From Avoscillospira sp045579045 (lineage in GTDB: Bacteria > Bacillota > Clostridia > Oscillospirales > Oscillospiraceae): a stretch of 64,000 bases of DNA. The position numbers and the translations under genes were made by a program. This document shows, piece after piece, positions 8,184-16,243 of this stretch (position 1 is the first letter of the stretch; each line of letters begins with the position of its first letter). The DNA lies in the NCBI GenBank assembly GCA_045579045.1, contig JAZNLL010000120.1, forward strand, positions 19,876 through 83,875, written 5' to 3'. Under the pieces are notes generated by a model. It had not been told where the DNA came from and ran no database searches. It was given only the letters and a program-made list of their open reading frames with translations.

Positions 8184-9356
8184 ATGGCAAGAGTTTGTAT
8201 TCCTGATCACGAGTATAAAGAAAGAGTGCAGCGCGCTGCTGCCATCCTGCGCCGTGAAGGTCTGGACGCCCTGATCGTCAACGGCAACGAGGCTGACTAC
8301 GCCAACCCCCGTTACTTCTCCGGCTTCTGGCCCCTGTTCGAGCGCGCCGGTGTCGCCATCTCCGCTGCCGGTGAGGCTGCTCTGATGGTCGGTCCCGAGT
8401 CCGCTATCTTCGGTGCAGACCGCAACAAGCTGGACAAGACCTTCGTCCTGACCGCTTACCGTGAAGGCGCTGACCCCGCTTATCCCGAGCTGAAGCCCGA
8501 CACCTTCCACGATGTCTTCAAGGCCATCGGTGTCACCGAGAAGAAGATCCGCATCGGTGTTGCTTCCTTCCTGGACACCTCCGTTGTGATCTACAACGCT
8601 ATCCGCGATGCATTCCCCGAAGCTGAGCTGGTTGATGCCGGTAAGGTCATGGTCGAGCTGCGCTCCATCAAGTCCGAGAACGAGCTGGCCTGCCTCCGCG
8701 AGGGCTACCGCATTGCCGAGCTGGCTACCCAGCAGGTTATCAAGGAGATCAAGCCCGGCATGACCGAGCTGCAGATGGTCGGTGTCGCACAGCGCGTCGT
8801 TTACGAAAACGGTGCTGAGTACGAAGGCCTGCCCATGTATGTCTTCTCCGAGGCTTCCACCCGTCATGCTATCTCCCGTTCCTCTTACCGTGAGTTCCAG
8901 AAGGGCGATATCGTTCAGCTGAACCTCTCCGCTAAGATCGACGGTTACTCCGCTGCTATCGGCTACCCCATCTGCCTGGGCAAGCTGGAAGGCCAGCGCC
9001 GTGACACCGTTCAGTTCTGCCGTGGCATGCACGCATGGACTGTCGATCAGGTCAAGGCCGGTGTCTTCGCTGCCGACATCGCTAAGAACTTCTACAACAA
9101 GTTCGTTGAGAACGGCTATGAGAAGAACTATGTCTACGGTCCTCTCCATGGCACCGGTATCATCGAAGTCGAAGCTCCCTGGTGCGAGACCAGCTCCGAC
9201 TACTACCTGCAGCCCAACATGTGCTATCAGGTCGATACCTACATCTCCGGCGACACCTTCGGCGTCCGTTGGGAGAAGGGCATCGCTGTCAAGGAGAACG
9301 GTGTGGAACTGCTCTGCCCCGAAATCCCCGCTGTCTGCCCCGAACTGATGTTCTAA
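8184..9356 (+). CDS. Creatinase/M24-like protein lacking the metal ligands
   Basis: A 390-residue protein with the two-domain layout of creatinase and Xaa-Pro peptidases: a creatinase-type N-domain (1-155) and a pita-bread C-domain (160-390). In metal-dependent M24 enzymes the C-domain carries D, D, H, E and E. Here the first two positions read QLNLSAKIDGYSAAIG, giving N247 and A257/A258 in place of the aspartates; H322 (LHGTGIIEVEAPW) and E364 (VRWEKG) remain, and the first glutamate position is D351. Loss of metal ligands recalls creatinase, which is metal-free. A creatininase-family gene follows. Strong AGGAGG site; strongly biased codons. It may act on a C-N or related bond in a small molecule, but the substrate is unknown. 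Confidence 0.85.
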   Translation: MARVCIPDHEYKERVQRAAAILRREGLDALIVNGNEADYANPRYFSGFWPLFERAGVAISAAGEAALMVGPESAIFGADRNKLDKTFVLTAYREGADPAYPELKPDTFHDVFKAIGVTEKKIRIGVASFLDTSVVIYNAIRDAFPEAELVDAGKVMVELRSIKSENELACLREGYRIAELATQQVIKEIKPGMTELQMVGVAQRVVYENGAEYEGLPMYVFSEASTRHAISRSSYREFQKGDIVQLNLSAKIDGYSAAIGYPICLGKLEGQRRDTVQFCRGMHAWTVDQVKAGVFAADIAKNFYNKFVENGYEKNYVYGPLHGTGIIEVEAPWCETSSDYYLQPNMCYQVDTYISGDTFGVRWEKGIAVKENGVELLCPEIPAVCPELMF

Positions 9357-9368
9357 TTGAAACCTACT

Positions 9369-9395
9369 ATGGCTCGCAGTTTTACTGCGAGCCAT
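9369..9395 (+). terminator. Intercistronic hairpin
   Basis: ATGGCTCGCAG pairs with CTGCGAGCCAT around a 5-base loop between the M24-like and creatininase-like genes. There is no good T-run, so it may be a weak terminator or an mRNA-stabilising element. Confidence 0.5.
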
Positions 9396-9416
9396 CTTTA
9401 AAAGGAGAGATTTGTT

Positions 9417-10154
9417 ATGCAGTTAATCGATATGTTCTATGATGATATCAAGGATGCCGTTGATCGGAAGGTTCCCTTTATTATCCCCATCGGCACTTTG
9501 GAATATCATGCTCACCATGCTTCCTGCGGCACCGACACCATGGTCGTCACCGGCTGCCTGCGTGAACTGGAAAAGGAAAGAGAAATCGTTGTCTGCCCTC
9601 CCATCTGGTACGGTGTGGCTTCCTACGCTGTGTGCGAGCCCAAGCCCAGCCATTTCCATGTGGATGAGGACGCCTACGTCAACTATCTGTACTATATCCT
9701 CAAGTCCATGATCGATGCCGGCCACAAGAATATCTATCTGATGCCTCACCATCAGACCGAAGGTGCCGGCCTCATGCCCATGACCATTGCCTGCCACAAG
9801 GCTGCCAAGAAGGTCACCATGGAGTACATGGAGAACACCCTGGGTAAGGGCTGGTGGGGCAGCGACAGCTACGCCACCTACTACGAGGATATGGGCAGCA
9901 GCGATGATCCCTTCTCCTACATCAAGGTTCTGCCCCTCATCGGTGCCGATGCACAGATCAAGTGCGGCGGTTTCGACCATGCAGGCAAGTGGGAAACCAG
10001 CCTCATGATGGGCACCTGGCCCGAAAATGTGGACCTGAGCCGCTGCGACCGCAATACCGAATGGTTTGCTGAGAGCGCCAAGGAAGCTTCCGTGGAGACC
10101 GGTAAGCACATGGTCGAATGCACTCTGGAATGGCTGAGAGAGGTAATTGTGTAA
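9417..10154 (+). CDS. Creatininase-family hydrolase
   Basis: A 245-residue member of the creatininase superfamily. The N-terminal metal site is intact (PIGTLEYHAHHASCGTDT: E29, H31, D40). The family HGGN region reads MPHHQTEG, so H111 or H112 may serve. The late glutamate motif is DHAGKWETS. Relatives open cyclic amides (creatinine), act on formamides, or hydrolyse 3-dehydro-scyllo-inosose, a cyclic ketone. With sugar importer genes and a TIM-barrel isomerase and Gfo/Idh gene nearby, an inositol-like substrate is as plausible as creatinine. ATG at 9417 is preceded by AAAGGAGAG. Confidence 0.82.
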   Translation: MQLIDMFYDDIKDAVDRKVPFIIPIGTLEYHAHHASCGTDTMVVTGCLRELEKEREIVVCPPIWYGVASYAVCEPKPSHFHVDEDAYVNYLYYILKSMIDAGHKNIYLMPHHQTEGAGLMPMTIACHKAAKKVTMEYMENTLGKGWWGSDSYATYYEDMGSSDDPFSYIKVLPLIGADAQIKCGGFDHAGKWETSLMMGTWPENVDLSRCDRNTEWFAESAKEASVETGKHMVECTLEWLREVIV

Positions 10155-10621
10155 TGAAAAAGATCAAAGTTCAGATGCTGACCAAGGAAGCCTTTGCTCC
10201 CTATGGCAATGTGATCGAAGCTGTCGGCGAATATGGCGGCGAAGCCGGTATGTACAACTGGTATGAGAAGCAGGCTGCTGTGGAAGGTGCTGAGACTGTC
10301 AGCATCAACCTGCTGACTGCCATCCAGAGAGACTATGTCTTCCAGAAGTTTGAAGCTCATGACCGCACCACCGAGACTGTTCTGCCTCTGACCGGCGGTC
10401 TGATCGTGGCCGGTATCCCTGCAGGCAAGGTCTCCGAAGATCGCGTGGAAGCCTTCTATGTTCCCGTGGGCAAGGGTATTTCCTGGGCTCCCGGTGCATG
10501 GCACTATGCTCCCTTCCCTGTGGGCGGCGATGCCACCTGCGCTGTGATTTTCCGTCATGGCACCGGTGCTGACGATGCCGTCTTTGATGAACTGCCCGAA
10601 GCAATGGGCTTTGAACTGTAA
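10154..10621 (+). CDS. Ureidoglycolate lyase-like protein (AllA family)
   Basis: A 155-residue cupin-type protein. Family signs are LTKEAFAPYGNVIE near the start, TVLPLTGGLIVAGIP in the middle, and GISWAPGAWHYAPFPVG, the histidine-containing strand of AllA-type ureidoglycolate lyases. The ATG at 10154 overlaps the preceding stop (TAATG), indicating translational coupling; a longer in-frame start inside the upstream gene is unlikely. AllA proper splits ureidoglycolate to glyoxylate and urea in purine catabolism, but no other allantoin gene is nearby, so the substrate may be different. Confidence 0.78.
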   Translation: MKKIKVQMLTKEAFAPYGNVIEAVGEYGGEAGMYNWYEKQAAVEGAETVSINLLTAIQRDYVFQKFEAHDRTTETVLPLTGGLIVAGIPAGKVSEDRVEAFYVPVGKGISWAPGAWHYAPFPVGGDATCAVIFRHGTGADDAVFDELPEAMGFEL

Positions 10622-10633
10622 TATCACATAACA

Positions 10634-10667
10634 AACAGCCGGATGTTTAATCATCCGGCTGTTTTCT
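10634..10667 (+). terminator. Intrinsic terminator of the importer/catabolic operon
   Basis: AACAGCCGGATG and CATCCGGCTGTT form a 12-bp stem followed by TTTT. It closes the unit that begins at 2244-2271. Confidence 0.9.
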
Positions 10668-10700
10668 GTAAATTTGGCAATGGTAATTGTTGCCGTATTC

Positions 10701-10709
10701 TGCTATAAT
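10701..10709 (+). promoter_or_regulatory. Extended -10 promoter for the TIM-barrel/MFS pair
   Basis: TGCTATAAT is a perfect -10 with the TGN extension; the -35 region (TGGTAA at 10681, 17-base spacing) is weak. Start of transcription near 10716 rules out a start codon at 10712. Confidence 0.6.
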
Positions 10710-10744
10710 GTTTGTGTCTATTACCTTTGAAAGGTTGTGTACCT

Positions 10745-11587
10745 ATGTGGAAGCAGAAAATCGGTATTTCTCTTTATAATCATTATGTAAAACCGACCCT
10801 TGAAGTCATCGATATCATCAAAAGAACCGGCTTTGAAGCCGTTTCCCCCGAATGGGAACCTGATGTGGATATGAAGGAAATCGTGGATCACGCCAGAAGT
10901 GTCGGTCTGGAAATCCAGTCCCTCCATGCGCCCTACACCAGCAGCCATCATATGTGGGAGAGCGATCCCGCCCTCTCTGCGCCTGCTCTGCAGATTTTGC
11001 TGGATGCTTTGAGATCTGCCGCGGAAAACAACATTCCCATTCTGGTCGTCCATGCCTGGATCGGCTTTGCCTATACCATGAAGCCCAATGCAGACGGTTT
11101 TGCCAACTTTGACCGACTGGTGGATGAAGCCACCCGCTTTGGTGTGAAGATCGCCATTGAGAATACGGAGGGTGAAGAATTCCTACATGCCCTCATGGAA
11201 CACTACAAGGGCAACGAGACTGTGGGCTTCTGCTGGGACTCCGGTCACGAAATGTGCTACAATCATTCCGAGGACCTGCTGGCACTCTACGGTGACCGTC
11301 TGATCGTGACCCATCTCAATGACAATCTGGGTATCCGACCTTTTGAGGGCAATGTGTTCTGGCACGATGATCTGCATCTGCTGCCCTATGACGGCGTGGC
11401 TGACTGGGATTACAATATTCAGCGGATGAAGGCCTCCAGAAAGCTGGATATCCTCAATTTTGAGTTGAACATCAACTCCAAGCCCGACCGCCATGAAAAC
11501 GATGTCTATAAGAATATGCCTCTGGAACAGTATTTTGCAGAAGCCTACAAACGAGCCTGTCGCATCGCTTACCGGTATTCCAGATAA
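10745..11587 (+). CDS. Sugar phosphate isomerase/epimerase-type TIM barrel
   Basis: A 280-residue protein of the xylose-isomerase-like/AP-endonuclease-2 superfamily. The opening strand is WKQKIGISLYNHY; metal-binding type motifs follow: IAIENTEGEE (Glu), CWDSGHEMCYN (Asp and His), THLNDN (His). Members isomerise or epimerise ketoses, or act on inosose intermediates (IolE-like). The ATG at 10745 is chosen because it lies downstream of the -10 box; the frame's earlier start at 10712 would not be on the transcript. It is followed closely by a transporter gene. The exact reaction is unknown. Confidence 0.88.
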   Translation: MWKQKIGISLYNHYVKPTLEVIDIIKRTGFEAVSPEWEPDVDMKEIVDHARSVGLEIQSLHAPYTSSHHMWESDPALSAPALQILLDALRSAAENNIPILVVHAWIGFAYTMKPNADGFANFDRLVDEATRFGVKIAIENTEGEEFLHALMEHYKGNETVGFCWDSGHEMCYNHSEDLLALYGDRLIVTHLNDNLGIRPFEGNVFWHDDLHLLPYDGVADWDYNIQRMKASRKLDILNFELNINSKPDRHENDVYKNMPLEQYFAEAYKRACRIAYRYSR

Positions 11588-11596
11588 GAGAAAGAA

Positions 11597-12844
11597 GTGC
11601 TGACTTTGGAAAACAACAAAAGAAACAGAACGCTGGTCATTCTGTTCGGCTTTATCTATTTCATGTGTCAGATCTGCCGAACCGATTTGAGTGCCGTTCT
11701 GGTGGAGCTGGCACCGGCTCTGAACGTCTCCAACTCCACCATCGGCATCGCCGTGACCCTTGGCTATATCAGCTACGCCATTGGTATGTTCGTCAATTCC
11801 ATGATTATTGACAGGATCAACACCAAGGCCGCCCTTGCAATCGGCATGTTTGGCTGCGCCTTGACTCATATCGGCATTCGTGTGTTCCCCTACCTGCCTG
11901 TGATCTTCGTTCTGTGGTTCGTCAACGGCTACATTCAGTCTCTCATGTGGCCCAGCGTCATGCAGCTGACTGCAGCCAATCTGCCCCTGGAAAAGCAGGA
12001 AGGTGCCCTCAGTGTGGTCTGTGTGTTCCAGCAGATCGGCTCCCTTGTCTGTTATCTCGTTGCTCCTCTGGGGCTCGCCTGGGGCGGTTGGAGAACCGTC
12101 ATGCTCATGACTGCCGTCGCCTGCCTCACCATGGGCTTTATTTGGTCATTCAGCGCAAGATTGTTCAAAAGTCCCACAGGAGAACAGAAAAAAACCAACG
12201 ATACCCCTCAGGAAGTCTATCCGGTCAACTGGGCTTTTATCGTCAAGACCAATCTGATCCCCATCCTGTTTCTTGGCATCGTCTGCGGCATGCTTCGTGA
12301 TGGCATCTCTACATGGACACCCAACCTTCTGAACGAAGCATTTAACATTGACGCAAAGGCTTCCATCGCACTGACCGCTGCCCTGACACTGGCAAAGATT
12401 CTTTCCTATTCCGTCAATCCCTTCCTTGTGAAGTGGATCCCCGATCTCAAGAAATATTCTTTTGCATTGTATGCCATTTGCTGTGGTCTGTGTATTCTGC
12501 TGATCCTGACCTATCGAACAGGTCTCGCAATTCCCATGCTCATTCTTCTGGCACTGTTGCTGCTTATAAACGGCTGTTTGGGCATTAACTATGTCATCAC
12601 CATTCCTCTTGCCTTCACCCGTTTCGGCCGTTCTGCCACCGTCAGCGGCGTGCTGGACAGCATGTTCTATGTTGGTTCCGCTTTTGCCAGCTGGCTCTTT
12701 GCCTTTATCGCAGAGCGCGGCGGCTGGGATGCCACCATTATCTCCTGGATCGTGATCTCTGCAGCCTGCCTGGTCATCGTTCTGAAGCAGAAGCAGTTTG
12801 GCCCTCCGGAAAATCTGGAGCTGCCCAAAAAGACCGTCGTGTAA
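11597..12844 (+). CDS. Major facilitator superfamily transporter
   Basis: A 415-residue membrane protein with about 12 hydrophobic segments. It has an MFS-like first loop (GFIYFMCQICRTDLSAVL), the segment GYISYAIGMFVNSMIIDRINTK resembling the motif-A loop, and FVNGYIQSLMWPSVMQL, reminiscent of the sugar-phosphate/anion:cation symporter families (UhpT/NarK-like). The start is a GTG at 11597; a TTG at 11606 is an alternative because no strong ribosome binding site is visible. It starts 9 bases after the TIM-barrel gene and probably moves that enzyme's substrate. Confidence 0.9.
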   Translation: MLTLENNKRNRTLVILFGFIYFMCQICRTDLSAVLVELAPALNVSNSTIGIAVTLGYISYAIGMFVNSMIIDRINTKAALAIGMFGCALTHIGIRVFPYLPVIFVLWFVNGYIQSLMWPSVMQLTAANLPLEKQEGALSVVCVFQQIGSLVCYLVAPLGLAWGGWRTVMLMTAVACLTMGFIWSFSARLFKSPTGEQKKTNDTPQEVYPVNWAFIVKTNLIPILFLGIVCGMLRDGISTWTPNLLNEAFNIDAKASIALTAALTLAKILSYSVNPFLVKWIPDLKKYSFALYAICCGLCILLILTYRTGLAIPMLILLALLLLINGCLGINYVITIPLAFTRFGRSATVSGVLDSMFYVGSAFASWLFAFIAERGGWDATIISWIVISAACLVIVLKQKQFGPPENLELPKKTVV

Positions 12845-12854
12845 ATTCCATATA

Positions 12855-12884
12855 AAAAAGGAACGGCATTGCCGTTCCTTTTTC
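12855..12884. terminator. Bidirectional terminator between MFS and Gfo/Idh genes
   Basis: A near-perfect palindrome (AAAAAGGAACGGC ... GCCGTTCCTTTTT, 3-base loop) has an A-tract before and a T-tract after it, so it can end both converging transcripts. Confidence 0.9.
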
Positions 12885-12892
12885 TTATACAG

Positions 12893-14146
12893 TTAGTGCT
12901 TCCACTTGGCTCTGAGTCTTTCATAGACAGCAGGGTCGATTTCAGGATTGCCCTTGGAATAGGCAGGCAGCAGCTGATCGCCGGCAACGGCAGGATCGGT
13001 GCAGCGATTGTCGTTGCGGTACTGCTCGCGGACAGCGGGATCTCTCATATCGGGGATATCCACCAATACGCCGCCCTGCAGCACGGACTGATAGGCAAAG
13101 AAGCCCACCATCCACATATCCAGAGCCTCAAACACATCCACGATATCTGCATCGGGATTGCCGAGGAAATGCTCAATGGCGTTCCAGATGGTCACATAGT
13201 CGCTGCCGCCATGGCCGAAGGAGAGACCCTTTCTTGCCACGTCGTCCAGAGGATTGTAGCGGACAATGTCACAGTGACCGCCATCCCATGTGCCTTCTTC
13301 CTTATCGATGTTGGCATAGACGGTGTTGATAGCGGTGGCGAATTCCTGCACCACGTCCTCGCGGGCTGTTTCCATTCTGCCCTTGGCGCCGTAGACGGAG
13401 TACCAGACGGAGTTCTTGGAGGGACCGCCGTGGATACTCTTGCAGATGGCACCGTTTTCCAAACGGAATACTTCCATACCCATAAAGCCGCTATGACCGC
13501 CCATGCGCATAACTCTGGCGTTGTGGATGCCCTCCATACCAAAAACCTGTACGGGTCTCTGGCCGGAAATATGGAGCAGAGGGCCAACGGAATGGGTGCA
13601 GTAGAAGAAAGCGTGCAGATTGTTGCGCCAGTGGTTGGGGTCGCAACGGGTCAGGTCGGGCCAGCCGGGCTCACAGTTGTGCATATATTCGCCTTCGGCA
13701 TATTCGAATTCGCCCAGATCGCCATTTCGCAGGCGGCGTCTGATCTCCATGGGGCCGTTCATGTAGCAGTAGTTTTCGGCATAGCAGTATTTTTTGCCGG
13801 TCCTCTGCACACATTCGATCAGCGCCACAGCCTGTGCCATGGTCTGGCAGGGCAGAACTTCGCTGATGACATTCTTGCCGGCCTCCATGGCCTTAATAGC
13901 AAAGGGTGCGTGTTCCGTGGCATAGTTGGCCAGATAAACAGCATCCATATCGTGCTGAATAAAGGTATCGTAATCGGAGTAGTAAGTAATGCGATCATCG
14001 TTGATCTCTTTTTTTGCTTTTTCCAGGCTTTCTGTATGGGCTTCGCAGACAGCCACCAACTCGGCATGGTCAGAATCTCTGCAGTACTCCCACAGAACAT
14101 GGCCTCTGCCAACACCCAGCAGTCCGATTTTGATTTTACGATCCAT
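12893..14146 (-). CDS. Gfo/Idh/MocA-family dehydrogenase
   Basis: A 417-residue NAD(P)-dependent oxidoreductase. The N-terminal Rossmann fold begins IKIGLLGVGRGHVLW, and the family's EKP-like segment reads VISEVLPCQTMAQA at about residues 93-106, with E in place. YAENYCYM and GEYMHNCEPGWP fit the C-terminal substrate domain. The relatives oxidise or reduce sugars, inositols or glycosides. An AGGAGGAATT site precedes the ATG at 14146. It converges on the MFS gene and shares its terminator, so it may belong to the same catabolic pathway as the divergently arranged sugar genes. Confidence 0.9.
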   Translation of the reverse strand: MDRKIKIGLLGVGRGHVLWEYCRDSDHAELVAVCEAHTESLEKAKKEINDDRITYYSDYDTFIQHDMDAVYLANYATEHAPFAIKAMEAGKNVISEVLPCQTMAQAVALIECVQRTGKKYCYAENYCYMNGPMEIRRRLRNGDLGEFEYAEGEYMHNCEPGWPDLTRCDPNHWRNNLHAFFYCTHSVGPLLHISGQRPVQVFGMEGIHNARVMRMGGHSGFMGMEVFRLENGAICKSIHGGPSKNSVWYSVYGAKGRMETAREDVVQEFATAINTVYANIDKEEGTWDGGHCDIVRYNPLDDVARKGLSFGHGGSDYVTIWNAIEHFLGNPDADIVDVFEALDMWMVGFFAYQSVLQGGVLVDIPDMRDPAVREQYRNDNRCTDPAVAGDQLLPAYSKGNPEIDPAVYERLRAKWKH

Positions 14147-14307
14147 CTTGGAATTCCTCCTTTTGTAGCTATATCTTCATTGTATCGCAGAAACAACAAA
14201 ATACAAGAGGAAATTTTCTATATAGAACAGGTCTTTTTCCATTTCTTTTCCGACTTTATGGGAAATTCGTGCCGAATCATCTCCTTTTGAGAATCCGTAT
14301 TTATAGC

Positions 14308-14336
14308 TTGAGAAAACTACACAGATATGATACACT
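14308..14336 (+). promoter_or_regulatory. Promoter at the chromosome/element junction
   Basis: TTGAGA (14308-14313), 17 bases, TACACT (14331-14336). It would drive a very short frame at 14375 and then read toward the element. Confidence 0.45.
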
Positions 14337-14374
14337 TTAGGGTAGAAGTTTGCTGAAAAGGAGTTCAGAGATAT

Positions 14375-14428
14375 ATGAAATTAGGTATCGTAGTAAATAC
14401 CCAAGTTTCATATCTCAATATATCCTGA
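14375..14428 (+). pseudogene. Possible truncated gene start (17 codons)
   Basis: Behind the promoter at 14308 and an AAAAGGAG site (14356-14363), ATG opens a 17-codon frame, MKLGIVVNTQVSYLNIS. The first nine residues look like a normal protein N-terminus (a Rossmann-type first strand), after which the frame stops in AT-rich sequence. This is what a gene cut by element insertion would look like, but a chance frame cannot be excluded. The frame overlaps an imperfect inverted repeat (GAGATATATGAAA ... TTTCATATCTC). Confidence 0.3.
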
Positions 14429-14505
14429 TATTTCCCAATAATTCTCCAATTTCAAAACTTTTCAACCACATAATTCCATGTACTTTTATATAGTTTCATG
14501 GATGT

Positions 14506-14526
14506 TTGGTGCGGAGTTGGTGCGGA
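14506..14526 (+). repeat. Tandem 10-base direct repeat near the element's left end
   Basis: TTGGTGCGGA occurs at 14506-14515 and again at 14517-14526; a partial copy (TTGGTGCGC) is at 14853. Short direct repeats near an element end can be recombinase arm sites. Apart from the listed promoter, repeats, terminators and short frames, I see nothing else in 14147-14821. Confidence 0.45.
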
Positions 14527-14618
14527 ACGGGTTTTCTAAACAGTAATTTGCGTGAGTCAACACGACCCCCTCCCCTTTGCAAACAATTTAGAAAATGGCA
14601 GTACCATCACAACCGGAT

Positions 14619-14656
14619 AAAACCACGACTTCATCACAGGTCGTGGTTTTGTTTTG
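14619..14656 (+). terminator. Intrinsic terminator 1 before the conjugation operon
   Basis: AAAACCACGAC / GTCGTGGTTTT stem followed by GTTTTGCCCAAAAT. The tail recurs after the next hairpin. Confidence 0.75.
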
Positions 14657-14754
14657 CCCAAAATGATTCGGTCTTTCACAGCAACCCCTGCTGTAATTGC
14701 CACTTTCTATTTCTATATATTCAAGCCGTAACATCCCCAGATATTTCCAACCTG

Positions 14755-14793
14755 TAAAAAACACGACTCTTCACTGAGCCGTGTTTTTGTTTG
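14755..14793 (+). terminator. Intrinsic terminator 2 before the conjugation operon
   Basis: A stem formed by AAAAACACG and CGTGTTTTT with inner pairing CTC/GAG, followed by GTTTGCCCAAAAT, the same tail as terminator 1. It lies 30 bases before a small frame with a strong ribosome binding site, so it could be a read-through control. Confidence 0.65.
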
Positions 14794-14821
14794 CCCAAAA
14801 TCAAGAAACAGGAGGTGTGAA

Positions 14822-14896
14822 ATGCCCAAAAGGAAAAACTTCGCAGCAGAATTGGTGCGCTGCACACTGCTGCACCGGCTGAGGGTTCCACCCTAA
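14822..14896 (+). CDS. Putative 24-residue leader peptide
   Basis: ATG follows a strong CAGGAGGTGTGAA site and opens a 24-codon basic frame beginning MPKRKNFAAELVR and ending LRVPP. A hairpin (GGCCGC ... GCGGCC, 14898-14914) and the next gene's AAAGGAG follow. Position between a terminator, a hairpin and the first operon gene suggests a leader or coupling peptide. No homology recognised. Confidence 0.4.
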   Translation: MPKRKNFAAELVRCTLLHRLRVPP

Positions 14897-14942
14897 CGGC
14901 CGCAACCAGCGGCCAACATACTATTTAGAAAGGAGTACGATC

Positions 14943-15512
14943 ATGTACGAAAGTTATCAGGATCATCCCCGGGAAAAGAAATCCCATCTTGGCATCGTCC
15001 TCATGAGCATTGCAGCTCTGGCCATCGCCATCCTCGCTACCGTCTTCACCGCAAAAAGTTTTTCCGGTGATCCGTCTGAAGCAGATCCCTCTGCAACCGT
15101 CAGCAGTGGGATCGTCTTCGATGCGGCAGCAGAAGAAGGCGGTTGGGATCAGCTCTCCCAAGAGGAGATCGAAGCAAGTCTCAATCAAAAAGTTGCGGAA
15201 GGGATGATCAACATCTCCATGAACACCGCTCCTGTCTTTGCAGACGGTACTGCAGAAGGAAACATCATGGTGGTCAATGAGACCATCAACAACTATCCGC
15301 AGAAGGTGGAGATCATCCGCAACGACACGGAAGAAGTCATCTATTCTTCCAACGCGATCCCCGTGGGCAGCAAGATCGAACACGCGGCCCTGGATGTGGA
15401 GCTGGAAGCCGGCAAATACGAATGCACGGCCCTGTTCCACAACCTGCATCCGGAAACCGGTGCCATTCTCGGCACGGCGGGTGCTCTGATCACCATCACC
15501 ATTCAAAACTAA
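14943..15512 (+). CDS. Membrane-anchored surface protein of the element
   Basis: A 189-residue protein with a basic cytoplasmic N-terminus, one membrane span (about residues 16-36, LGIVLMSIAALAIAILATVF) and an extracellular remainder. Residues about 100-188 form a beta-rich domain (GNIMVVNETINNYPQKVEI, LEAGKYECTALFHNLHPETG) that aligns with the C-terminal domain of the S-layer protein encoded at 16244 (GNHDCTAVVTAIRDGKTIGT). It is the first full gene of the conjugation module, so a role at the donor cell surface is likely. No named family recognised. Confidence 0.85.
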   Translation: MYESYQDHPREKKSHLGIVLMSIAALAIAILATVFTAKSFSGDPSEADPSATVSSGIVFDAAAEEGGWDQLSQEEIEASLNQKVAEGMINISMNTAPVFADGTAEGNIMVVNETINNYPQKVEIIRNDTEEVIYSSNAIPVGSKIEHAALDVELEAGKYECTALFHNLHPETGAILGTAGALITITIQN

Positions 15513-15546
15513 AATACAACTACTATATGATAAGGAGTAATTACCT

Positions 15547-16176
15547 ATGAAGAAAAATTTCCGTAAAGTCCTCGCCCTGACCCTTGCCCTGTGCATGGTT
15601 TTTTCCTTTTCTGTCTTCGCATCTGCCGCAAGCAATGAGGCAACAGCCAGTGGCGGCACCGCAACCTCTTCCGTAAACCTGTCCTCCACCGATGACGGCA
15701 CTCTGGGCGGCGATCCCGCTGCCACCAGAATGTCTGTTACCGTTCCCACCGTCCTTCCCATTGCTGTCGGTCCCGATGGCACTGTGACCGTGGCAACCGA
15801 TGCTGTCATCATCAACAATTCCTTCGGTGCCGTTATGGTCGATTCCGTTGACATCGAAGCCGGTGATAAGTGGCGTCTGACTGCTTTCGGTGACAAGTCC
15901 ACTCTGGCCGGTGAGCAGGTTGACAGCAACCAGCTGGGCTTCGCTCTGACTCTGGGCGGCGGCGAGCAGCTTGCCACCGATGCTTCCAGCGATTTCCATC
16001 AGAACCTGATGGAGTACGCACAGGACGGCTGCTACATGACCGGCGTGGGCGATCCCACCGGCAACACCATTTCCGTTGAATATGATGCCATTGTGACCGC
16101 CGTTTCCGAAGCCGTCACCAACACCAGCATCGCTTCCATTCTGTTTATCATCAGCTGGGACTACGTGCAGGTTTGA
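15547..16176 (+). CDS. Secreted protein with the element's repeated beta-domain (copy 1)
   Basis: A 209-residue protein with a Sec signal peptide (MKKNFRKVLALTLALCMVF, AXA site near ASAASNEA). The mature part contains the pattern SVTVPTVLPIAVGPDGTV followed by VIINNSFGAVMVDSVDI and a terminal SILFIISWDY. The same pattern recurs in the proteins encoded at 17614 and at the end of 18155, so these are paralogous exported domains. There is no anchor motif. Encoded directly before type IV secretion genes, it may form part of a pilus or adhesin. A distant relation to TasA/camelysin-type secreted proteins is possible but unproven. Confidence 0.85.
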   Translation: MKKNFRKVLALTLALCMVFSFSVFASAASNEATASGGTATSSVNLSSTDDGTLGGDPAATRMSVTVPTVLPIAVGPDGTVTVATDAVIINNSFGAVMVDSVDIEAGDKWRLTAFGDKSTLAGEQVDSNQLGFALTLGGGEQLATDASSDFHQNLMEYAQDGCYMTGVGDPTGNTISVEYDAIVTAVSEAVTNTSIASILFIISWDYVQV

Positions 16177-16193
16177 TCCGCAAGCTAACCAAC

Positions 16194-16224
16194 AGGACGG
16201 GCATTCTTGCCCGTCCTCTTTCTT
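16194..16224 (+). terminator. Intra-operon terminator/attenuator
   Basis: AGGACGGGCA / TGCCCGTCCT stem, 4-base loop, then CTTTCTTTC. It lies between the copy-1 secreted gene and the S-layer gene and would lower downstream expression. Confidence 0.7.
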
Positions 16225-16243
16225 TCCATGAGGAGGTTTCACA

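Noticed and set aside
12869..14290. A 473-codon plus-strand frame
   Set aside because: Antisense to the Gfo/Idh/MocA dehydrogenase, which has a Rossmann motif and a proper ribosome binding site.
14506..14757. An 83-codon plus-strand frame
   Set aside because: It runs through the direct repeats and terminator 1, lacks a ribosome binding site and has no protein-like features.
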